From: Methanoculleus sp.
GTDB taxonomy: Archaea > Halobacteriota > Methanomicrobia > Methanomicrobiales > Methanoculleaceae
Length of the DNA: 64,000 nt
Direction: 5' to 3'
Assembly: GCF_020696975.1 (NCBI RefSeq)
Contig: NZ_JAJGBK010000029.1
Coordinates: 62,001-126,000 of the forward strand
The translations under genes and the position numbers were made by a program. Of this stretch, positions 59,313-64,000 are shown in pieces. Position 1 is the first letter of the stretch, and the number at the start of each line of letters is the position of its first letter. Under the pieces are notes generated by a model. It saw nothing but the letters and a program-made list of their open reading frames with translations, was not told where the DNA came from and made no database searches.

Positions 59313-60488
59313 ATGAGAAGAACAGCGCTGATCATCGCCCTGCTCGCCATCATGATCCCGGTGGTGACCGGGGCAGAGGCCACGTACCACAGTGTATCGA
59401 CAGGAAGCATCGTCAACGATGTCGCGATCACCGCAGACGGCAGATATATGGTCGCCGGGACGGCTGAAGGGAGGATCATCTGCCTCCAGCAGGACGGCAC
59501 GGTCTCCTGGAACGTGAGCGCCGGGAGCCCCGTAACCACGGTCGCAGTCGCCGGGGCCAGGGATTACATCGCCGCCGGGACCGAGACGGGCGATCTCCTC
59601 CTTCTCGACAGTGAGGGCAACACCCATTGGACCCGGAGTGTCAGAGGGCCCGCACGCGGCCTCGCTTTCTCCGGGGACGGCCTGACCCTCGCGGTCGGGA
59701 GCGATCGCCTCACCCTCTATGATCACCGGGGCGAAGAGGGCTGGAACTTCTCGACGGGAGCCAGGGCATCTGCCGGGACTATCTCGTCCGTCGCCCTCAC
59801 TCAGGACGGCAACTACGTCGTTGCCGGGAGCGATAGCGGGGCTGTTTACTACTTCGGCAGGCGGGGGAACGTGATATGGCAGGCGCTCGCCCACGGTCCG
59901 GTCACCGCGGTCGACGTCTCCCGTGATGGGGCGGTCATCGCCGCCGGGGGCCAGGACCGCGCTCTCCAGATTTACAGGCGGGCGGGGATACTTTCCCGGG
60001 CGACACCCACCGGAGCGCCGATCCTCGCGCTCGCCCTCTCCGGGGACGGACGGTTCGCGGTCGTCGGGAAGGAAGGCGGCGATCTGGACTGTTACCGGCC
60101 AGACGAGGGCCTTCTCTGGAAGAACCGGACGGGAAGTGACGTCCTCGCCGTGGACATCTCCCGGCGGGGCGAGGCTGCCGCGGCCGGGACCGCCAATGGG
60201 ACCGTCCATCTCTGGAACAGTGGCGGGGAGATGCGCTGGTCGTTTGACGCCGGGGCTCTCGCCGGGGCGATCGCCCTCTCGGACAGCGGCGACTACCTCG
60301 CGGCGGGCGCGGGTGAACGGGCCTTCATCTTCCGGACAGCCGATGCCCCGGTGCCGGCGGCAGCAGAAGAGCCCCGGGAGAGCACCACGCCCAGACCTAC
60401 CCCGACCCTGGCGAGCGGGGAGGGGGCACTCATCGGGCTCCTTGCCATTGGGGCAGCCGGGGTCGCGTGTTATCTCCGGCGCCGGTGA
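59313..60488 (+). CDS. Secreted WD40/PQQ-like beta-propeller with C-terminal membrane anchor
   Basis: The 391-residue protein has a signal peptide (ALIIALLAIMIPVVTGAEA), about seven 40-residue blades (for example VAGTAEGRIICLQQDGTVSWN, AAGTETGDLLLLDSEGNTHW, VAGSDSGAVYYFGRRGNVIW), a Thr/Pro-rich linker and a C-terminal helix followed by Arg residues (LLAIGAAGVACYLRRR). The blades lack PQQ or metal signatures. It is probably an extracellular scaffold held in the membrane. Similar proteins are common in Methanomicrobiales, with no defined function. Confidence 0.85.
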   Translation: MRRTALIIALLAIMIPVVTGAEATYHSVSTGSIVNDVAITADGRYMVAGTAEGRIICLQQDGTVSWNVSAGSPVTTVAVAGARDYIAAGTETGDLLLLDSEGNTHWTRSVRGPARGLAFSGDGLTLAVGSDRLTLYDHRGEEGWNFSTGARASAGTISSVALTQDGNYVVAGSDSGAVYYFGRRGNVIWQALAHGPVTAVDVSRDGAVIAAGGQDRALQIYRRAGILSRATPTGAPILALALSGDGRFAVVGKEGGDLDCYRPDEGLLWKNRTGSDVLAVDISRRGEAAAAGTANGTVHLWNSGGEMRWSFDAGALAGAIALSDSGDYLAAGAGERAFIFRTADAPVPAAAEEPRESTTPRPTPTLASGEGALIGLLAIGAAGVACYLRRR

Positions 60489-60584
60489 GCGGGGGGCGAC
60501 ACACCACCCTTCGACATCTTTTTACATTCCCGGGCTGAGGCCCACCCGGGCAGTCCAGGCTGAGACCGCGACCGCCCGGGAGTG

Positions 60585-60833
60585 ATGCAGTTGGAGGAAA
60601 AACGGAGACGAAAGCGGGAAGAGGGGCCTGCCGAGGAGGTGCCGTTCGAGGACAGAGGGACCGACATCGTCTACAGCCCGGTCCCGGCCGAACTTGCTGA
60701 CGAGGGGCGGGCACCCAGCCGCCCGCCGGGGGCACCCGAGACCCCGAGGCCGCGGGCGGAGCACGAGACCTCAAAGAAGGGCGAAGAGCGGATCGCGCGC
60801 CAGCAGGTGGAGGAGGATGAGGAGGAGGAATAA
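60585..60833 (+). CDS. Small highly charged protein
   Basis: The 82-residue frame begins MQLEEKRRRKREE, has a central Pro-rich part (GRAPSRPPGAPETPRP) and ends in an acidic run (QQVEEDEEEE). It looks disordered. No ribosome site is strong and no family is recognised. It lies between the propeller gene and a repeat block, so it may be a real small gene or chance coding. Confidence 0.4.
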   Translation: MQLEEKRRRKREEGPAEEVPFEDRGTDIVYSPVPAELADEGRAPSRPPGAPETPRPRAEHETSKKGEERIARQQVEEDEEEE

Positions 60834-60846
60834 GGGGACGCTGAGC

Positions 60847-61098
60847 GAAGGGGCTTTGCCCGTCTCAAACGAAGGGGCTTTGCTCGTCTCAAACGAAGGG
60901 GCTCTGCCCCTTTCGAAACCCCGGGCGACCTGCGGTCGCCTATGGGAATATCCTGTTACGAAATAGTGAAAGCTTTCTTAAAATGTGCTATCAAGCAGAA
61001 AGAGAAATGGACTCGGCGGGATTTGAACCCGCGGCCTCCCTGTCCCAACCGAAGGGGCTGCGCCCCTTTCGAAACCCCCGGCGACCTGCGGTCGCCTA
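60847..61098. repeat. Repeat block of palindromic elements before tRNA-Ala
   Basis: Units of 24-25 bases starting GAAGGGGCT occur at 60847-60870, 60871-60894, 60895-60919 and 61051-61075. The latter two are each followed by a perfect hairpin GGCGACC-TGC-GGTCGCC (60924-60940 and 61080-61096). The 48-bp composites 60895-60942 and 61051-61098 differ at three bases. Within some units GGGGC and GCCCC also form a small stem. No spacers or cas genes are present. Confidence 0.85.
61005..61038 (-). repeat. Duplicated 3' half of tRNA-Ala
   Basis: A perfect 34-bp copy of 61131-61164 is found here. It covers the T arm, the acceptor 3' strand and the discriminator of tRNA-Ala but not the anticodon arm. 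The bases further on (from 61039) do not resemble a tRNA. It may be a relic tRNA gene or the scar of recombination at the tRNA. Confidence 0.85.
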
Positions 61099-61133
61099 TA
61101 GGCCCTGAAGAACACAGCACGAAAACAGGAAAA

Positions 61134-61205
61134 TGGACTCGGCGGGATTTGAACCCGCGGCCTCTACGTTGCGAACGTAGCGATCTACCCCTGATCTACG
61201 AGCCC
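61134..61205 (-). tRNA. tRNA-Ala(CGC)
   Basis: The 72-base gene reads on the minus strand. Acceptor GGGCTCG pairs with CGAGTCC, including the G3-U70 pair that identifies alanine tRNAs. The anticodon stem CTACG/CGTAG encloses loop TTCGCAA with anticodon CGC. The T arm is GCGGG-TTCAAAT-CCCGC. CCA is not encoded. Its 3' half is duplicated at 61005-61038. Confidence 0.95.
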
Positions 61206-61227
61206 AAGGGAGTGGGGTGATATGAGA

Positions 61228-62244
61228 TCAGAGTATGATCTCGATATCTAATTTTTCTGCCAGTTCCTTATATCTGTTCCTGATCGTGACCTCGGTCACA
61301 CCCGCAACCTCGGCGACTTCGCGCTGGGTGCGCCGCTCGCCGCCGAGGATCGACGAGATGTAAATGGCGGCCGCAGCGACGCCTGTTGGGCCTCTGCCGC
61401 TCGTAAGTTCGCGTTCTCCGGCCTGCCTGAGGATCTCGACCGCACGGCTCTGGACCTCACCCTTCAGGTTCAGGCCCGAGCAGAAGCGCGGTACGTAATC
61501 GATCGGGGACGTCGGCAGGAGCTTTAACCCGAGCTCGCGCGAGATGAACCGGTAGGTGCGCCCGATCTCCTTCCTCGATACCCGGGACACTTCCGCGATC
61601 TCATCAAGCGTCCGGGGTACGCTGCACTGCCGGCATGCCGCATACAGTGCCGCTGCCGCGACACCTTCAATGCTCCGCCCGCGGATCAGGTTCTTGTCCA
61701 CAGCATCACGGTAGACCACTGCGGCGGTCTCCCGCACGTTCCGGGGCAGGCCGAGCGCAGACGCCATCCGGTCCAGTTCCGAGAGCGCGAACGCCAGGTT
61801 CCGCTCGGTCGCGTTCGAGACCCGGATACGCCGCTGCCACTTCCGGAGCCGGTAGAGCTGGGCGCGGTTCTTGCTCGATATTGCGCGACCGTAGGAATCC
61901 CGGTTCCTCCAGTCAATCATCGTCGAGAGACCCTTATCGTGGATCGTGAACGTCATCGGGGCGCCGACACGGGAGCGCTTCATGCGCTGATCGTGGTCGA
62001 AGGCACGCCACTCGGGACCGCGATCGATGAACTCCTCGTCAAGGACAAGACCGCAGTTCTGACATACAAGTTCGGCACGCTCGTAGTCGTGGACGAGCTG
62101 CCGGCTGCCGCACTCGGGACAGACAGACTGAACGCTCTCTTCGGTACGCTTCTTCTCCGTCTCCTTGACCTTCTGCTGCTCCCCTCTCTTCTTCAGGGCC
62201 TCACGCTGCAACTGCAGCTGTTTAAGTTTCTCAACTTCTGCCAT
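61228..62244 (-). CDS. tfb: Transcription initiation factor B (TFB)
   Basis: The 338-residue protein has an N-terminal zinc ribbon ([25 protein letters not shown] in parts), the B-finger/linker region ([25 protein letters not shown] in parts) and two cyclin-like repeats ([20 protein letters not shown] and [20 protein letters not shown]). It recruits RNA polymerase to the TBP-promoter complex. An unusual Lys/Glu/Gln-rich N-terminal extension of about 40 residues ([19 protein letters not shown]) precedes the zinc ribbon. Start Met at 62244 lies 11 bases after gar1. Confidence 0.95.
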   Translation of the reverse strand: MAEVEKLKQLQLQREALKKRGEQQKVKETEKKRTEESVQSVCPECGSRQLVHDYERAELVCQNCGLVLDEEFIDRGPEWRAFDHDQRMKRSRVGAPMTFTIHDKGLSTMIDWRNRDSYGRAISSKNRAQLYRLRKWQRRIRVSNATERNLAFALSELDRMASALGLPRNVRETAAVVYRDAVDKNLIRGRSIEGVAAAALYAACRQCSVPRTLDEIAEVSRVSRKEIGRTYRFISRELGLKLLPTSPIDYVPRFCSGLNLKGEVQSRAVEILRQAGERELTSGRGPTGVAAAAIYISSILGGERRTQREVAEVAGVTEVTIRNRYKELAEKLDIEIIL

Positions 62245-62255
62245 CGATAATACAC

Positions 62256-62480
62256 CTATTTTGCAAAGATCTTCTCGCCAACCTGCACTGAACAGCCATT
62301 GTAGCAGAGGACTACGGCATAGGGAGATGATATATTTCCAAAGATGTCGACTACTTTCCCTACGGGTTTTAACCGGCGATCGAGAGCCTCGCCATAGAGG
62401 CGAGGCAACTGTGCGGCATCGCATCGCAAGATTAACAAGCGATTACCGCAAACACTTACAGAACGTCCGATTAACCGCAA
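62256..62480 (-). CDS. gar1: H/ACA RNP protein Gar1
   Basis: The 74-residue protein has the small archaeal Gar1 beta-barrel: [19 protein letters not shown], then [20 protein letters not shown]. It binds Cbf5 and promotes substrate release in pseudouridine synthesis. The start is TTG 62480 because no ATG or GTG precedes the conserved region in a suitable place. TATA-like TATATATAT at about 62525-62535 lies some 50 bases upstream. It forms an operon with tfb, linking RNA modification with transcription. Confidence 0.9.
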   Translation of the reverse strand: MRLIGRSVSVCGNRLLILRCDAAQLPRLYGEALDRRLKPVGKVVDIFGNISSPYAVVLCYNGCSVQVGEKIFAK

Positions 62481-62524
62481 ACTGCAACCTCTAGGGGATC
62501 CTATAGTAGGATGTATTTAGTAAC

Positions 62525-62535
62525 ATATATATATT
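62525..62535 (-). promoter_or_regulatory. TATA box of the gar1-tfb operon
   Basis: Read on the minus strand, ATATATATATG lies about 45-55 bases upstream of the TTG start of gar1, predicting a leader of roughly 25 bases. It is the strongest AT run in a gap that is AT-rich overall. Confidence 0.5.
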
Positions 62536-62582
62536 GACCCTGGAAGTATAAAAACATTTTGCTAAATTATAAATACTCCATC

Positions 62583-63227
62583 TCACTTCTGAAGGATACG
62601 ATTTATATCCAGGAAAAGAGCTTTCCGGGATTCCGCCTCTGTCAACCCGGCACCGAGCGCGACCGCCCGCCGTGCCTCCTTTGACATCAGATCAGACGGC
62701 GCATGCGTATCGGAATCGACCGTAAGAAGACAACCGGCCTCCCGTGCCACGCGCACCACGTGACCATTGGTCCGGTTGTGTCCCCCCCGGGAGGTGATCT
62801 CGAGCGCCATTCCGCGCTCTGCCGCTATCCGCGCATCCTCGACCTCTATGAACCCCGGGTGGGCGAGCACGTCCACGTACTCGCACGTGCAGGCAGCGTG
62901 GTTTGTTCCCGGGGCGACCGGTTCGACCACCGTCTCACCATGGACCACAACGATATCTGCACCGCGCCGTTTTGCATCGCGCGCAAGCGCCGGGATCAGG
63001 GACGGCGGAACATGGGTAAGTTCCACCCCGACGAGGAGTTCCACGCCGTAACACTCCGCCGAATCCCGGACCCCGGCAACCGACTCCACCAGGCCCGCGA
63101 GGTTGGAAGCGTCCGCGTGATCGGTGATGGCAAGGGTATCGTAGCCGAGCACGGCAGCCCGCCGGACGAGTTCTGTCGGGAGGAGTTCACCATCGGAGAG
63201 GATGGTGTGGGTGTGCAGGTCGTACAT
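62583..63227 (-). CDS. PHP-domain phosphoesterase (histidinol-phosphatase-like)
   Basis: The 214-residue protein begins MYDLHTHTILSDGELLP, with metal ligands in HTH and the SDG motif, then TLAITDHADASNL, VGVELTHVP, a His in VVVHGETV, DVLAHPGF and TVDSDTHAPSDL. All nine or so PHP metal ligands appear present. Relatives include histidinol phosphatase and other phosphoesterases; the substrate is unknown. It is two bases after srp19 and thus in its operon. Confidence 0.88.
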   Translation of the reverse strand: MYDLHTHTILSDGELLPTELVRRAAVLGYDTLAITDHADASNLAGLVESVAGVRDSAECYGVELLVGVELTHVPPSLIPALARDAKRRGADIVVVHGETVVEPVAPGTNHAACTCEYVDVLAHPGFIEVEDARIAAERGMALEITSRGGHNRTNGHVVRVAREAGCLLTVDSDTHAPSDLMSKEARRAVALGAGLTEAESRKALFLDINRILQK

Positions 63228-63229
63228 GG

Positions 63230-63502
63230 TCACTTCCGCCCGGGGAGATTGCGGGCGACCTTCCGGATCAGGTCTTCTTTGCTCCCTTCCCATTCCGCGA
63301 CGATCCGGCCTTCACGTTCCGCCCACCGGGCGGGGTGGTGGTGCTCCTCCACCCGGTGCGGGACCTTCATCCTCCGCAGCACCGCCTCGATGGCAGGAAG
63401 TTCCGGGGACTTCACGCCGAGATTTTTGGGGACGCGACGCCCTTCCCGCCGCTCCAGCGTGGCGTCAAAGTAACAGGGGTACAGGATGCGTTCTGCGCTC
63501 AT
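63230..63502 (-). CDS. srp19: Signal recognition particle 19 kDa protein
   Basis: The 90-residue protein has the SRP19 pattern: ILYPCYFDATLERREGRRVPKNL in parts, followed by SPELPAIEAVLRRMKVPH and a C-terminal basic helix (SKEDLIRKVARNLPGRK). It binds the SRP RNA and promotes SRP54 assembly for membrane protein targeting. Length fits archaeal SRP19. It is first in the srp19-PHP operon and divergent from hypB. Confidence 0.95.
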   Translation of the reverse strand: MSAERILYPCYFDATLERREGRRVPKNLGVKSPELPAIEAVLRRMKVPHRVEEHHHPARWAEREGRIVAEWEGSKEDLIRKVARNLPGRK

Positions 63503-63556
63503 TACCGTAGAGTTTGAGTGTTAACCTATAAACAGATCATGATCACAGTACTTACC

Positions 63557-64000
63557 ATGCACCATATCGACGTCCATGTGGAGAAGGACATCTACGACGT
63601 CAACAACCGCATTGCTGACGCCAACGCGAATCTCCTCAAGGAACACGGTATCCGGGCGTTTGACCTCCTCGGTGCCATCGGGTCCGGGAAGACCGCCACG
63701 ATCGAGCGGCTCGTGCCCCTGATCCGGGAGCGGGGGCTCCGTGTCGGGGCCATCGCCGGGGACGTCTACGGGGATGACGATTTCCAGCGGATCGTCGCCC
63801 TCGACGTCCCGGCCTACAACGCGAACACCGGAAAGGAGTGTCACCTCGACGCTCACCTGGTGGAGCACGCCATCGAGCACCTGCCGCTTGACGAGATCGA
63901 CATTCTCTTCATCGAGAACGTAGGCAACATGGTCTGTCCGACCGACTTCCGGCTGGGTGCCGAGAAGAGGATCGTTGTCGTCAGTTCCACCGAAGGGGAC
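63557..64000 (+). CDS. hypB: Hydrogenase nickel-incorporation GTPase HypB (3' end outside window)
   Basis: The first 148 residues are present: MHHIDVHVEKDIYDVNNRIADANANLL in parts, Walker A LLGAIGSGKTATIERL, AGDVYGDDDFQRI, a nickel/metal-site Cys-His in NTGKECHLDAHLVEHAI and FIENVGNMVCPTDF. HypB hydrolyses GTP to insert nickel into [NiFe] hydrogenases, essential in a hydrogenotrophic methanogen. An in-frame ATG at 63539 is an alternative start; 63557 gives the usual family N-terminus. A TATA-like CTATAAACA lies at about 63524-63532. Confidence 0.95.
   Translation, partial: MHHIDVHVEKDIYDVNNRIADANANLLKEHGIRAFDLLGAIGSGKTATIERLVPLIRERGLRVGAIAGDVYGDDDFQRIVALDVPAYNANTGKECHLDAHLVEHAIEHLPLDEIDILFIENVGNMVCPTDFRLGAEKRIVVVSSTEGD

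Noticed and set aside
60847-60942. Possible CRISPR array
   Set aside because: The repeat units are directly adjacent or followed by a second palindrome, with no unique spacers and no cas genes.
60942-61220. 92-residue ORF containing two WTRRDLNPRP motifs
   Set aside because: This motif is the well-known artefact of translating the antisense of a tRNA T arm and acceptor. Here it arises from tRNA-Ala and its duplicated half.

Overview
The window reads as high-GC euryarchaeal chromosome, most likely a hydrogenotrophic methanogen of the Methanomicrobiales (Methanoculleus-like). This is inferred from gene content, not from a database match. Archaeal markers are a Cbf5 pseudouridine synthase tail, Gar1, transcription factor B, SRP19, Rio2 kinase, RNase HII, an archaeal-lipid geranylgeranyl reductase with its ferredoxin, and cupin-type glucose-6-phosphate isomerase. 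Archaeal TATA boxes precede many genes and several transcripts look leaderless or nearly so. A HypB gene and an anaerobic (cbi-type) cobalamin pathway fit a methanogen.

Left part (1-20 kb): the end of cbf5 and a tRNA-Ser(GGA) are followed by a lower-GC islet holding a 53-residue protein and a GNAT acetyltransferase (839-1584). Then come a CPBP intramembrane protease, an MFS transporter, an aldo/keto reductase, a VOC protein and a Thr-rich lipoprotein with a cupredoxin-like domain. The first cobalt block is cbiA/cfbB divergent from a complete ECF cobalt transporter, cbiMNQO (6.7-11.1 kb). Pyruvate kinase, a CDF metal transporter, a polyprenol/diacylglycerol kinase-like membrane protein, a Cache-domain protein, a secreted aldose dehydrogenase-like beta-propeller and a soluble PAS histidine kinase follow.

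Middle part (20-35 kb): two adjacent adenine-type DNA methyltransferases without a visible nuclease sit beside a truncated IS5-type transposase. Next is a tightly overlapped eight-gene cobalamin operon, cbiT-L-F-G-H-C-D-E, on the minus strand. After the ferredoxin-geranylgeranyl reductase pair, a TrkA protein, RNase HII and a site-2 protease, a second lower-GC islet carries an XhoI/PaeR7I-family restriction endonuclease with a beta-class SPPY methyltransferase.

Right part (35-64 kb): SPFH/NfeD membrane-quality proteins, a pilin-like protein, a PAP2 phosphatase and MarC; a MacB-type ABC exporter; a CBS-containing family II pyrophosphatase; an unknown protein paired with a disulfide oxidoreductase; a stand-alone NrpR-like sensor; a TrmB regulator divergent from an S-layer-like protein with an inverted repeat between them; pgi; a tRNA thiolation enzyme; a rio2-DUF460-thiL operon; a YhfC protease; an acyltransferase; a repeat-rich gap next to tRNA-Ala(CGC); gar1-tfb; PHP-srp19; and the start of hypB.

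The most interesting spots are the small-protein/GNAT module, the XhoI-like R-M system with its palindrome and 3' duplication, the orphan Dam-like methyltransferase pair, the structured gap at 14.4 kb, the extra C-terminal domain of CbiO, the metal-ligand-free cupredoxin, the repeats and duplicated tRNA half at 61 kb, and the rio2-linked DUF460 protein. No single wholly new system is evident from the sequence alone.
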